Of a stretch of DNA of 64,000 bases, positions 1-8,198 are shown one piece after another. Source of the DNA: Legionella quateirensis. GTDB taxonomy: Bacteria; Pseudomonadota; Gammaproteobacteria; Legionellales; Legionellaceae. A program made the translations under genes and the position numbers. Position 1 is the stretch's first letter. Every line of letters starts with the position of its first letter. The stretch spans positions 749,830 to 813,829 of the forward strand of contig NZ_LNYR01000012.1 in the NCBI RefSeq assembly GCF_001467955.1, read 5' to 3'. Below the pieces are notes generated by a model. It was not told where the DNA came from. It searched no databases and was given only the letters and a program-made list of their open reading frames with translations.

Positions 1-852
1 CCTGAAAATCATCTTTTTGATAAAACAGACAATCAACCTAAAGCCGCAGTGACCCTTCAATTAAAACACACTCTAAGCAACAGACAAATTCAAAGTATTC
101 AGCAATTGATCTCGGCAAGCATTGCCCATTTGACTGCTCAAAATGTAGTAGTAGTCGATCAAAACGGCAATACACTGTCCCAGAGAGAGACGGATGATAC
201 CTCCAATCACTTCAAAACCAAGAAAACTATAGAGAATTATCTCAATGATAAAGTAACTCAAATGCTTCATAAAATATTCGCTAACAAGCAGGTTATGGTG
301 AAAATTGACGCAGCCATCAACTATGATGAGTTACAAAGAGAATTAATCAAACCCCAGACTCAAGGATTAATCACTCATGAAAAAGAAATAACCCACTCTT
401 CTTCCGGAAAAACAGATAAAGACAAACACAATCAGGATGTCACTCTTGAGAAATCGTACCAATTAGGCAGTGAAAAAGAATTATTCAAAAAAGCCAGCGG
501 GACGATTGAGCGCCTTACCATCAGTGTTATTGTGCCGCAAAATACACCAGCTCAGACTATGGATCAGATCCGCAGACTTGTAAAAAGCACCGTAGGTTTC
601 AATGAGCATCGTGGGGATGTTATTAATGTTGAAGCGTTGATTGAACCAATGGATACCCCAAATCTGGAGCTAGAGCCACTCATCACCCCACCTGCTCCTA
701 TGGAACAATCCCCTGCTCAGTTGCCTCTGCTTTTTTGGATTTTTTGTCTTGCCATCAGTACTACAACAGTGTTGATGATAAGAAAAGCTCGGCATAAAAA
801 ACGCCAACGATTATTAATCGAATTAACGCACTGGCTGTCTCACCATGAATAA
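1..852 (+). CDS. fliF: Flagellar MS-ring protein FliF, 3' part (gene starts before the window)
   Basis: FliF forms the membrane ring at the base of the flagellar export machine. The frame is open from base 1; the GTG at 49 is internal, because upstream codons continue a FliF-like sequence. Recognisable parts are the ring-building segment with VVDQNGNTLS near the start, a variable periplasmic stretch (SSSGKTDKDKHNQD), the conserved block ending VGFNEHRGDVINVEAL, and a C-terminal membrane helix (LLFWIFCLAISTTTVLMI). After this helix only about 23 residues remain, mostly basic, ending LSHHE. Well-studied FliF proteins carry a much longer cytoplasmic tail that binds the FliG N-terminal domain, so that tail seems to be missing. 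The stop codon overlaps the next gene by 8 bases, showing an operon. Confidence 0.9.
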   Translation, partial: PENHLFDKTDNQPKAAVTLQLKHTLSNRQIQSIQQLISASIAHLTAQNVVVVDQNGNTLSQRETDDTSNHFKTKKTIENYLNDKVTQMLHKIFANKQVMVKIDAAINYDELQRELIKPQTQGLITHEKEITHSSSGKTDKDKHNQDVTLEKSYQLGSEKELFKKASGTIERLTISVIVPQNTPAQTMDQIRRLVKSTVGFNEHRGDVINVEALIEPMDTPNLELEPLITPPAPMEQSPAQLPLLFWIFCLAISTTTVLMIRKARHKKRQRLLIELTHWLSHHE

Positions 853-1282
853 AGAACTCAAAAAATTATTATTAAAAATAGCTGCTTTGCCAAGATCCGA
901 TCAAAAATGGATCCTGAATCAACTAACTGCAAGTCAACAAAAACAGTTTGAGCTATTAGAAGGGAAGAAATTACTCGCCAAAGCACGGCGATTTCGGGCT
1001 TTTGCCTATCAGGATTCTGTCAAAGTAACTCCTGAATTAAAGTTACCCGCACTCTGTGATGAGCTGAAGCACCAGGATTCGTTATACATCGCCATAATCC
1101 TCGAACGGGGCCAATTTCCCTGGAGCGAGCACTTTATTCAATCACTGAATAATGGGAGTGAAATTCAACACATAATGAATGATCAGGTCAAAACACTGAA
1201 ATCCGATACCAGGTCACATGTATTTAGACAATGGCAAAACCAGCTTAATTTTGATGATCAACTGGTGATGAATTATGGCTAA
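845..1282 (+). CDS. Unrecognised 145-aa protein in the fliG position of the flagellar operon
   Basis: The gene sits between fliF and fliH and overlaps both (8 bases on each side), exactly where fliG is found in most flagellar operons. FliG is about 330 residues with three armadillo-like domains; this product has 145 and I cannot align it with FliG by eye. It starts MNKELKKLLLKIAALPRSDQ, a basic amphipathic helix followed by a segment (WILNQLTASQQKQFELLEGKKLLAKARRFR) that reads like two more helices. The remainder is soluble, with no membrane segment or signal peptide. It could be a reduced FliG replacement that connects FliF to the FliM/FliN-like ring, or an unrelated accessory protein. The role is inferred from position only. 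Confidence 0.6.
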   Translation: MNKELKKLLLKIAALPRSDQKWILNQLTASQQKQFELLEGKKLLAKARRFRAFAYQDSVKVTPELKLPALCDELKHQDSLYIAIILERGQFPWSEHFIQSLNNGSEIQHIMNDQVKTLKSDTRSHVFRQWQNQLNFDDQLVMNYG

Positions 1283-1922
1283 ATTAATTCAACAGGCATT
1301 AATCAGTCATGAAACGGTTACTATAGGCGCAAAACCTGTAACAACTTCTGATGAAATTGACCAAAAAACTGAAATGCCCCTCCAAATAAATGAAACCGAC
1401 TTGGAAGAGCTTCGAACTCAGGCTTTTCAACAAGGATTTATAGCGGGACAAAAGGAGGGAATGCTACTTGCAGAACAACAAATGGCCCAATCAAAGCAAG
1501 ACCTGGAGACCCTGTTGTCAGCTATTCCTCAAGCTATAGAGCAAAATCGACTGCATTTGCACGATGAGATTGCGGATATCATTTTATTAATTACCCAGGA
1601 ATATTTCATAGAGCAACAACAAAAACCCGAAGCGCTCCACCAGCAAATCAACCAAATATTAAGACAATTAAATAGTAAACAAAGCATTGAGTTACATGTG
1701 CATCCTGATGAAATTAAAACGTTACACCAAGCCAATATCAAACTGGAGACAGCTCATCTCAATGGATTGTTGATCAAAGCCGACCCAGGTCTTGCACCAG
1801 GTGGTTGTTTAATCAAAACGGAGCATGGAGTTTTTGATGCCAGCCTGGAAACACGTCTTGAACGATTAAAAGAAATACTCATTCATATGAAACATGGGAG
1901 ACAACATGCACTCCTGGATTAA
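1275..1922 (+). CDS. fliH: Flagellar export stator FliH
   Basis: FliH is the peripheral-stalk-like regulator that binds the FliI ATPase and docks it to the export gate. The 215-residue product has a variable N-terminus, a GxxxG-rich helix (AFQQGFIAGQKEGMLLAEQQ), a long helical middle, and the typical C-terminal part ending with LAPGGCLIKTEHGVFDASLETRLERL, which matches the FliH/SctL family signature of a glycine-rich turn followed by a 'DAS..TRL..L' helix. ATG at 1275 overlaps the previous stop codon. The end overlaps fliI by about 17 bases, so translation of stator and ATPase is likely coupled. Confidence 0.9.
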   Translation: MAKLIQQALISHETVTIGAKPVTTSDEIDQKTEMPLQINETDLEELRTQAFQQGFIAGQKEGMLLAEQQMAQSKQDLETLLSAIPQAIEQNRLHLHDEIADIILLITQEYFIEQQQKPEALHQQINQILRQLNSKQSIELHVHPDEIKTLHQANIKLETAHLNGLLIKADPGLAPGGCLIKTEHGVFDASLETRLERLKEILIHMKHGRQHALLD

Positions 1923-3198
1923 CCGATTACAGTCCGTAGAGCGATGGGGGGAAATTGAACAGTGTGTTGGTTTAAAACTGGTAGCCAATGGACCACCACA
2001 TGCCTTTATTGGCGAAGTGTGTGAACTGTTGGATCAAAACCATAAACTAATTATGCAAGCTGAAGTGGTTGGCTTTGAAGAAGGGAAAGTGTACCTGATG
2101 CCCTATGATACTTCCCCGGTTCGTATGGGTTATCGAGTTAGAGCGACGGGTTATCCAGTAACAATTAATGCGTCCCCTTCGCTGCTTGGGCATGTAGTCG
2201 ACGCGTTCGCTTCTCCCATCGATCACCCCATTCAATGTTCCTTCACAAAAAACATGCCGACTCAAAATAAAAAAATAAATCCCTTCATCCGCGAACCTAT
2301 TACAGAACGCCTTTATACAGGAGTTCATGCTATAGACAGTTTGCTTCCCATGGGAAAAGGACAACGAATCGGTGTATTTTCCGGCAGTGGCGTGGGAAAA
2401 ACGACCTTGCTGGCAACAATTGCACAACAGAGTACCAGTGACATCAACATCATTGCTTTAATTGGGGAACGTGGAAGAGAGGTTAATGAGTTTATTCATC
2501 ATCATTTAAATAAAGACCTTCTTAAAAAATCAATTCTGGTTGTCGCCTGCAGTGATGAACCCGCTTTAATGCGACGTCAGGCAGCTTATACAGCAACCGC
2601 CCTGGCTGAGTATTTTTGCCAGCAAGGTAAAGATGTTCTGTTATTTATGGATTCCATTACCCGCTTTGCCATGGCACAAAGAGAAATCGGCTTGAGTTTG
2701 GGTGAACCTCCTACAGCTCGAGGATATACCCCAAGTGTATTTTCGCTGTTACCTGGATTAATAGAACGAACAGGGAATTTCCAAAAACAAGGAAGTATCA
2801 GCGCTATATATACCGTACTGGTCGAAGGTGATGATTTTAATGAACCACTGGCCGATCATATGCGTGCATTATTGGATGGGCATATCGTTCTCAAAAGGGA
2901 ATTAGCACAACGAGGCCATTATCCAGCCATCTCAGTGCTGCACAGTATTTCACGTCTGGCCAGTCAACTCTTGTCAGGTGAGGAACAAAAAATAGTCAAG
3001 CATGTGATTTCAACATTAAGCATTTACCAACAAAACAAGGATCTGATCGAGCTGGGCGCTTACAAACCAGGTACCAATGATTTATTGGATCATGCTGTCA
3101 GCCGAATCGCGTCCATTAATCAGATATTAACCCAAGATGAAGATCACTCTTTATCATTCAATGAACTTATCCAAAGCTTTAAGGAGATTCTGCAATGA
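1906..3198 (+). CDS. fliI: Flagellum-specific ATPase FliI
   Basis: FliI is the hexameric ATPase that energises and orders type III export of flagellar parts. The sequence has the P-loop GSGVGKTT around residue 162, the Walker B region LLFMDSITRFAMAQREIGL, and the family signature PPTARGYTPSVFSLLP, all intact. About 430 residues is the normal family length. An ATG at 1894 gives four extra residues, but the ATG at 1906 has GGGAG six bases before it, so I prefer it. The gene overlaps fliH at its start and fliJ at its stop (ATGA). Assignment to the flagellar rather than injectisome branch rests on the neighbouring flgD, flgE and fliM/N genes. Confidence 0.95.
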   Translation: MHSWINRLQSVERWGEIEQCVGLKLVANGPPHAFIGEVCELLDQNHKLIMQAEVVGFEEGKVYLMPYDTSPVRMGYRVRATGYPVTINASPSLLGHVVDAFASPIDHPIQCSFTKNMPTQNKKINPFIREPITERLYTGVHAIDSLLPMGKGQRIGVFSGSGVGKTTLLATIAQQSTSDINIIALIGERGREVNEFIHHHLNKDLLKKSILVVACSDEPALMRRQAAYTATALAEYFCQQGKDVLLFMDSITRFAMAQREIGLSLGEPPTARGYTPSVFSLLPGLIERTGNFQKQGSISAIYTVLVEGDDFNEPLADHMRALLDGHIVLKRELAQRGHYPAISVLHSISRLASQLLSGEEQKIVKHVISTLSIYQQNKDLIELGAYKPGTNDLLDHAVSRIASINQILTQDEDHSLSFNELIQSFKEILQ

Positions 3199-3611
3199 GT
3201 CAAACTCTAACGGCTCTAATGACCCGATTAACCTGGCAAAATAATGAGCTGAGCATCCATTTACAGGCAGCAGAAAATGAATCCCGGATCGTGATGCAAC
3301 AAATCCAGGAGTTGGAACACCTAATAAATCAATCCTGTATTGCGTCAATCAGCATCAATCCTGATCTGGAAATCAATAAATTAAATTTTCTTACCCAGCA
3401 ACAAGAAAAGAAAGAAGAATTACTGATGATTTTAAAAAATCACCAGGCATTGGAAGCCAAATTAAAAGATAAATTGCTCCGCATCAAAACAGAACTCAAA
3501 ATGTTGGAACACTACATGGAGCGTGAAGAGCAAGCTAGCAGACAACAACACATAAAATCACAGGAAAACACTCTTGAAGAATGGGTGCTCCAAAACAGGA
3601 AGTCCGTATGA
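3195..3611 (+). CDS. fliJ: Flagellar export chaperone-escort FliJ-like coiled-coil protein
   Basis: The 138-residue product is predicted to be almost entirely alpha-helical and charged, with heptad-like stretches (ENESRIVMQQIQELEHLI; QQQEKKEELLMILKNHQALE), which is how FliJ, the central stalk of the FliI ATPase, appears. FliJ sequences are poorly conserved, so the call rests mainly on position directly behind fliI, length close to the usual 140-150 residues, and coiled-coil character. The ATG overlaps the fliI stop codon (ATGA) and the stop overlaps the next ATG in the same way. Confidence 0.8.
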   Translation: MSQTLTALMTRLTWQNNELSIHLQAAENESRIVMQQIQELEHLINQSCIASISINPDLEINKLNFLTQQQEKKEELLMILKNHQALEAKLKDKLLRIKTELKMLEHYMEREEQASRQQHIKSQENTLEEWVLQNRKSV

Positions 3612-4267
3612 AAGTAAGCATACCCCCTTTAGTATCACTGACTCAAAACGTTCAAAATAATCAAAAGACTCAACCTGATTTTGACGATTGGTTACAAACC
3701 CCGACCAAACAAAACAGCGGAGATGAGTTTTATTGGCAACATCAAGATCAATTGCAGCAATCCAGTTTGCAATTTAAACATCACCCGGTTCTTGATCAGC
3801 ATGGTGACAACGTATCAGAACGAAGCACGACAGACACTCTGAGCACTACGTCGGATCCAAAAACAGTTATTGATACCGATCAAATGCAGCAAACAACGGA
3901 ACACTCCAAAACGAACTCAAATAATCGTCTTACACTACTATCAACAGAATTAATGAGAGCTATCGTTGAACTGAAACAGAATAATTCACAACTACCTGTT
4001 TCAGAATCCAATTCCGCTTCAAAAATAAACGCATCGGAGAAACTTCAATTTGAAAAAACACGTTCCGCTGAATTCAAAGATCTTTGCAAAGGTCAGCATA
4101 AAAACCACCACCTGTTTATTCAAAACGATGAGGTCGAACTATCCCTTTATGCGGAAGAGCTGGATAAAGAAGAACAACTTGAACTAAAACACATGATAAA
4201 ACTCAATTTAAAAAATAAAGGCCTTTCTTTAAAACAGTTACTAATTAATGGAGTACAACATGACTGA
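3608..4267 (+). CDS. fliK: Probable FliK-like hook-length/export-switch protein
   Basis: A 219-residue, mostly hydrophilic protein rich in Asn, Gln, Ser and Thr in its first 150 residues, which looks disordered. A more ordered C-terminus (NDEVELSLYAEELDKEEQLELKH, then LNLKNKGLSLKQLLINGV) resembles the short C-terminal substrate-switch fold of FliK/YscP/HrpP proteins. It is much shorter than enterobacterial FliK (about 400 residues). Its place between fliJ and flgD is the usual fliK position. ATG at 3608 follows AGGAAG and overlaps the fliJ stop; an in-frame ATG at 3581 lies inside fliJ and is less likely. The assignment is from position plus weak C-terminal resemblance. Confidence 0.6.
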   Translation: MKVSIPPLVSLTQNVQNNQKTQPDFDDWLQTPTKQNSGDEFYWQHQDQLQQSSLQFKHHPVLDQHGDNVSERSTTDTLSTTSDPKTVIDTDQMQQTTEHSKTNSNNRLTLLSTELMRAIVELKQNNSQLPVSESNSASKINASEKLQFEKTRSAEFKDLCKGQHKNHHLFIQNDEVELSLYAEELDKEEQLELKHMIKLNLKNKGLSLKQLLINGVQHD

Positions 4268-4634
4268 ACCCGTGAGTGCCTCCGGTGTTAATCAAGCAGA
4301 TTATCTAAAACTATTCATGCAGGAATTAACCTATCAGGATCCCTTAAAGCCAGTTGATAACCGTGAGTTTATGGCTCAAATGGCTCAATTCTCTGCACTT
4401 CAGGAAGCAAGGACAACGAATGAACATTTGACTCAATTACTGGGAATGACCAGTGGAAACCAGAGTCTTGCTTTATTAGGTAAAAAAGTACGGGTAAAGG
4501 ATATTGAGGGTGAAGGTCAAGTCACCAAAGTCGAGTTTCATGATGACTCACCTCCATTAGTGACTGTTGCCATGAGTAACGGAGAAGTCCCCAAAGTAGA
4601 GCTGGGTCAAATAACTGAAGTCAGGGAGCGATAA
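4260..4634 (+). CDS. flgD: Hook-cap assembly protein FlgD, short form
   Basis: FlgD caps the growing hook and recruits FlgE subunits. The N-terminal FlgD signature is clear: DYLKLFMQELTYQDPLKPVD followed by NREFMAQMAQFSALQEA. Only about 60 residues follow (LGKKVRVKDIEGEG..., VTVAMSNGEV), enough for one small beta domain. Enterobacterial FlgD is about 230 residues with a tudor-like and a fibronectin-like domain, so this is a short form, comparable in length with some Gram-positive FlgD proteins. ATG 4260 is preceded by GGAG; the upstream in-frame ATG at 4248 lacks a ribosome site. It overlaps fliK and touches flgE (ATG at 4634). Confidence 0.85.
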   Translation: MTEPVSASGVNQADYLKLFMQELTYQDPLKPVDNREFMAQMAQFSALQEARTTNEHLTQLLGMTSGNQSLALLGKKVRVKDIEGEGQVTKVEFHDDSPPLVTVAMSNGEVPKVELGQITEVRER

Positions 4635-5905
4635 TGAGCAACACCTACTATACAAGTATGTCAGGAATGCTGGCCGCCAGCTATGGGTTACAAAATACAT
4701 CCAACAATGTGGCGAACATGCAAAGTCCTGGATTTAAACGCAATGATGTTTTTTATTCTTCGTTAGGTAATGGCAGTGGCGAAGAAGGTCTGGGTTCAGG
4801 AGTTTGTATCGGTGGCAATGCAACCAATTTTAGTGATGGTAATTATCTCGAAACCAGTAACCCCTCCGATTTAGCTATAGTTGGACAAGGCTTTTTCGTC
4901 ATCAGACTTAAAAACGGCGAGCTTCGTTATACTCGTGATGGTGAATTTGAATTCAACAATGATGGCATTTTAATCGATAGACACAGCGGAGGTGAAGTCC
5001 AAGGGTATAATAATGCCGGTAATCTGGTGCCCATTCATGGAAAAGGTCCCAAAAATTCTCCAGGTAAAGCCAGTCATGAGATTTTTTTGAATGGCCAATT
5101 CATCCTGCAGGAAAAAACAGACGATGAAAAAAATCAACCTGGTCCATTTAAAAACAATTATAAAAATATTAAATTTTCTGTTGCAAAAATTTATGACAAA
5201 CAGGGCAAAGCACATGAAGTTCAACTGGAATTCGAATCAACACCTGTGTTGGTTAATGAAGGTAATACAACTATAAATGATAATGGAACAAGCTGGAATT
5301 TAATCAAGGTAACCTGTACTGACGCAGATATTTCTCCTATTTTAGGAGATCAGAAAATCATCTTTAATGGTACATCCCAAGGAGCCAAACTGGAGAATTG
5401 TTCCATTCACTTTACAATGAATGGCGATCAGGAAATAAAACTGCAATTTGGTACTTTTAAAGATGGAGCCGACAACTCCGTTCAACTCAAAGAATCGAAG
5501 CTTAATCCTGAAGGTACCCAAATTGAAGCCTATCAAAATGATGGATACGGTGAGGGGAAACAAATCAGTTTTTCTTTTGATGAAAACGGACAAATTTCAT
5601 ATAACTACGATAATGGTCAAACCATACAGGGCATTTACATTGGTCTGGCGCGCTTTGATGAACTGGAACACACTCTGGTTCAAACCCATGACAGTTTGTT
5701 TCAAGCAAAAAATGATCGAGGAACTCATATTGGTCGTGCTAATAAAGACGGATTTGGCAGCATAAAAGCAAAGCAACTGGAATCATCCAATGTTGATTCC
5801 ACTACCGAATTTGCCAATATCGTCATTTTGCAAAGAATGTTTCAGGCCTGTTCTCAAATAATGGATATAGATAAACAACTATTAGAGGATCTGGAATCAA
5901 GATGA
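4634..5905 (+). CDS. flgE: Flagellar hook protein FlgE
   Basis: FlgE polymerises into the hook, the curved tube outside the outer membrane. The 423-residue product has the paired terminal helices shared by axial proteins. The N-terminus YYTSMSGMLAASYGLQNTSNNVANMQSPGFKR carries the rod/hook signature, then comes NPSDLAIVGQGFFVIRLKNG and a TRDGEFEFNNDG segment. The C-terminus ends SNVDSTTEFANIVILQRMFQACSQIMDIDKQL. Between them lies a variable domain of about 250 residues. Length fits FlgE better than FlgG (about 260) or FlgF. Its presence indicates that this system makes an external hook-like tube and is not only an internal export gate. Confidence 0.85.
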   Translation: MSNTYYTSMSGMLAASYGLQNTSNNVANMQSPGFKRNDVFYSSLGNGSGEEGLGSGVCIGGNATNFSDGNYLETSNPSDLAIVGQGFFVIRLKNGELRYTRDGEFEFNNDGILIDRHSGGEVQGYNNAGNLVPIHGKGPKNSPGKASHEIFLNGQFILQEKTDDEKNQPGPFKNNYKNIKFSVAKIYDKQGKAHEVQLEFESTPVLVNEGNTTINDNGTSWNLIKVTCTDADISPILGDQKIIFNGTSQGAKLENCSIHFTMNGDQEIKLQFGTFKDGADNSVQLKESKLNPEGTQIEAYQNDGYGEGKQISFSFDENGQISYNYDNGQTIQGIYIGLARFDELEHTLVQTHDSLFQAKNDRGTHIGRANKDGFGSIKAKQLESSNVDSTTEFANIVILQRMFQACSQIMDIDKQLLEDLESR

Positions 5906-6612
5906 TAAAACCCTTTAGATTAATTAATTCATTTGAGCTACAGGAACTATCTCGACAATGTCTCAGAGAACTACAGAATTGGAACACTTTATACACGCTG
6001 CATCCTGTAACTATGGAGCTTCATGTACCTACAAAAGAGTATTCACCGAATGAAGGTTATTCAATTAAAGAGAATGATAGTACCTTGGCATGTATTGATA
6101 CACATTATCTCAATGTTTTAAATCAGGCTTTATTTGGTAAAGACAACCCCTGTTTTAATTCCGTAAGTCAGGAGCTGTTTTCAGTTCTTATCCATCAACT
6201 TCTGAAAGTCAATCAATGCACTATTGATTCTGAGACAAGCTCTACTCAGGACTGGTTTTACCGAGGTTCAACAAGCCTGCTGCTCAGGTTAGCGTGTTGT
6301 ACATTTCAATTCACCATTATTCTGCATCCCAATTGGGTGTATCAAAACCTGCCTCAACGGAACAGCCAACGCACACAACCGGTTTCGTTGGAAGAGGCAT
6401 TGGCAAACCAAACTTTAGCTTTAAATCTGGAGCTCCATCCACTCACTCTGCCTTTGCACCAACTCATTACTTTATCAGTTGGAGATGTAATTGCTACGGA
6501 TCACCCAATAAGCGCTCCGATGTCATTAACACAAAATCACCAATTGGTTGCCCGTGCCGATTTGGGGCAATCCAATCACTTCAAATCAATCATTTTAAAA
6601 GGGTCATCATGA
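5902..6612 (+). CDS. fliM: Short FliM-like C-ring protein with C-terminal SpoA domain
   Basis: The C-terminal 60 residues (LNLELHPLTLPLHQLITLSVGDVIATDHPISAPMSLTQ, then ARADLGQ) form a SpoA (FliM/FliN C-terminal) domain. The N-terminal 170 residues are divergent and contain no obvious EIDAL-type CheY-binding segment or GGxG motif of the middle domain. At 236 residues it is about 100 shorter than standard FliM, which suggests a C-ring protein without chemotactic switching, more like SctQ of injectisomes. Overlaps of four bases with flgE and fliN show translational coupling. The FliM label comes from order (before fliN, fliO, fliP) and the SpoA domain. Confidence 0.75.
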   Translation: MIKPFRLINSFELQELSRQCLRELQNWNTLYTLHPVTMELHVPTKEYSPNEGYSIKENDSTLACIDTHYLNVLNQALFGKDNPCFNSVSQELFSVLIHQLLKVNQCTIDSETSSTQDWFYRGSTSLLLRLACCTFQFTIILHPNWVYQNLPQRNSQRTQPVSLEEALANQTLALNLELHPLTLPLHQLITLSVGDVIATDHPISAPMSLTQNHQLVARADLGQSNHFKSIILKGSS

Positions 6613-6911
6613 ATACAACAGTAAAAAAAGTAGCACTGGCTGAACACCATTCCCAACCAGAGGCTCAAACAGTTAATCACAATTATTTAGGTCTGGTAGG
6701 AAGTATTGAAGTTCAATGCACCATACGTATTGGCACTCTAACGGTAACAATCGCTCAGTTAAGGGAACTTAAATCCGGACAAGTCATGCATTTAGAACAA
6801 AAAACCAATGAACCTGTCGAAGTACTTCTTAATGATAAAGTAATCGCTAAAGGGGAATTAATGAGTTATGAAGACAAGTTCGCCGTCCAGATTACAGAGG
6901 TCATGTGTTGA
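6609..6911 (+). CDS. fliN: C-ring protein FliN
   Basis: This 100-residue protein is nearly all SpoA domain: GLVGSIEVQCTIRIGTLTVTIAQLRELKSGQVMHLEQKTNEPVEVLLNDKVIAKGELMSYEDKFAVQITEV. The 'LKSGQVMHLEQKTNEPVEVLLNDKVIAKGEL' layout is the canonical FliN pattern, where the protein forms the base of the C-ring and export cargo dock. An in-frame upstream extension to 6294 is only a shadow of fliM; the ATG at 6609 overlaps the fliM stop (ATGA) and gives the usual FliN length. The stop overlaps the fliO start (TGATG). Confidence 0.92.
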   Translation: MNTTVKKVALAEHHSQPEAQTVNHNYLGLVGSIEVQCTIRIGTLTVTIAQLRELKSGQVMHLEQKTNEPVEVLLNDKVIAKGELMSYEDKFAVQITEVMC

Positions 6912-7246
6912 TGGAGCGTTTTTTACTATTAATTTTAATTTCCTGGATAAATCCGTTATTAGCAAACCAACCCGTGGTATTTAAAAAGGAGCTTGTAACG
7001 AATACGCATTGGTCTCCCTATGTGCTGATACTGTTTGTTTTGCTCGCGGTTTTATTCATTCTTGCCCAATATTCAAAAAAATCAAAGACTACGAGTTCCA
7101 AATGCAAGGTCATTGAACAAGTATCAGTACATAACAAAACCAAAATCTTTGTTATTGATTATCAGGGGCAGCAGTTTTTATTAGCAGATAATCAAAATGC
7201 TTTAACCCTACTTCCCTTGCAGGACACTGAATTACATCATGAATAA
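6911..7246 (+). CDS. fliO: Flagellar export-gate assembly protein FliO
   Basis: A small membrane protein (111 residues) with an N-terminal signal-like hydrophobic stretch, a second membrane helix (PYVLILFVLLAVLFILAQY) and a cytoplasmic domain (KVIEQVSVHNKTKIFVIDYQGQQFLLADNQNALTLLP). The last part matches the FliO pattern 'l.v...V.....l.vV..g....LLg.....i..L'. FliO helps FliP rings assemble. ATG 6911 overlaps the fliN stop; a GTG two codons earlier is also possible. It is followed directly by fliP, its functional partner. Confidence 0.85.
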   Translation: MERFLLLILISWINPLLANQPVVFKKELVTNTHWSPYVLILFVLLAVLFILAQYSKKSKTTSSKCKVIEQVSVHNKTKIFVIDYQGQQFLLADNQNALTLLPLQDTELHHE

Positions 7247-8105
7247 TCACTATCAATCCAGTATTGAGGGGTTGTCCCCCGATTCAACAAGCCATGTTAA
7301 TGCTTACACTGTATCTCACTCCCCCCTTTCTGCTACACCAAGCGTTCATTCAGGGCAGAAACCCATTCATCGTTTTCCCAGAAACATGAGTCACCTTCTT
7401 TATTTTCTTTTATTTTTCTTCCCTATCAGTAATGCTTTGGCTGGAACCCAAATCGGACCAATACACTTTGATCAGGATAATGTATCTCCAGCCTTACAGG
7501 CTTTCGCGCTTCTGACCATCTTAAGCCTCGCGCCCAGTATTTTAATTATGCTGTCTTCCTTTACCCGCATTGTTGTTGTTTTATCCATGCTACGAAACGC
7601 TCTTGGATTACAGCAAACACCACCCAACACGGTACTTATCAGCCTCTCCCTGTTTTTAACACTGTTTACCATGATGCCTGTCGCCAAAGCGATTTATACA
7701 GAAGCCTATCAGCCTTATGAGAATAGGGAGATTAACACCAGCACTGCTCTTAACAGAGCAGCCATACCATTAAAACAATTTATGATTAAGCAGACCAGAG
7801 AAAAAGACATGCATGTCATTCTTCAACTGGCAAAAGAACCTCTACCGGCTTCTGCAGATGAAATAAAATTGTATCAACTCATCCCTGCTTTCATATTAAG
7901 TGAATTACAAACCGCTTTTCAGATAGGGTTTATGATTTTTTTACCTTTTTTACTGGTTGATCTGATTGTATCCGGAATCCTGATGACCATGGGCATGATG
8001 ATGATGCCGCCTTTGAGTATCTCCTTGCCAGTGAAAATTTTACTCTTCATACTCATCGATGGCTGGGACTTGATTGTTCAGGCTTTAGTAGGAAGTTTTA
8101 ACTGA
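7239..8105 (+). CDS. fliP: Flagellar export-gate protein FliP
   Basis: FliP forms the core of the type III export gate. Conserved stretches are clear: LLTILSLAPSILIMLSSFTRIVVVLSMLRNALGLQQTPPNTVLISLSLFLTLFTM, then LIPAFILSELQTAFQIGFMIFLPFLLVDLIVSGILMTMGMMMMPPLSISLPVKILLFILIDGW. The ATG at 7239 overlaps the fliO stop and gives 288 residues with an unusual 49-residue hydrophilic leader. The ATG at 7386 would start right at a signal peptide (MSHLLYFLLFFFPISNALA) and give the usual length of about 240, but has no good ribosome site. This is the last gene of the operon; fliQ, fliR, flhB and flhA do not follow and must lie elsewhere. Confidence 0.92.
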   Translation: MNNHYQSSIEGLSPDSTSHVNAYTVSHSPLSATPSVHSGQKPIHRFPRNMSHLLYFLLFFFPISNALAGTQIGPIHFDQDNVSPALQAFALLTILSLAPSILIMLSSFTRIVVVLSMLRNALGLQQTPPNTVLISLSLFLTLFTMMPVAKAIYTEAYQPYENREINTSTALNRAAIPLKQFMIKQTREKDMHVILQLAKEPLPASADEIKLYQLIPAFILSELQTAFQIGFMIFLPFLLVDLIVSGILMTMGMMMMPPLSISLPVKILLFILIDGWDLIVQALVGSFN

Positions 8106-8198
8106 TTAGCACTCAATAACCTCAAGAATTTCGTCATCACGAACTGAGGTATCGCCTCATAATTCTACCGAGGATAATGTTCTACTATTCATTATAAA

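Noticed and set aside
6294..6608. Upstream extension of the fliN frame
   Set aside because: It lies inside fliM in another phase; ATG 6609 overlaps the fliM stop and gives the normal FliN length.
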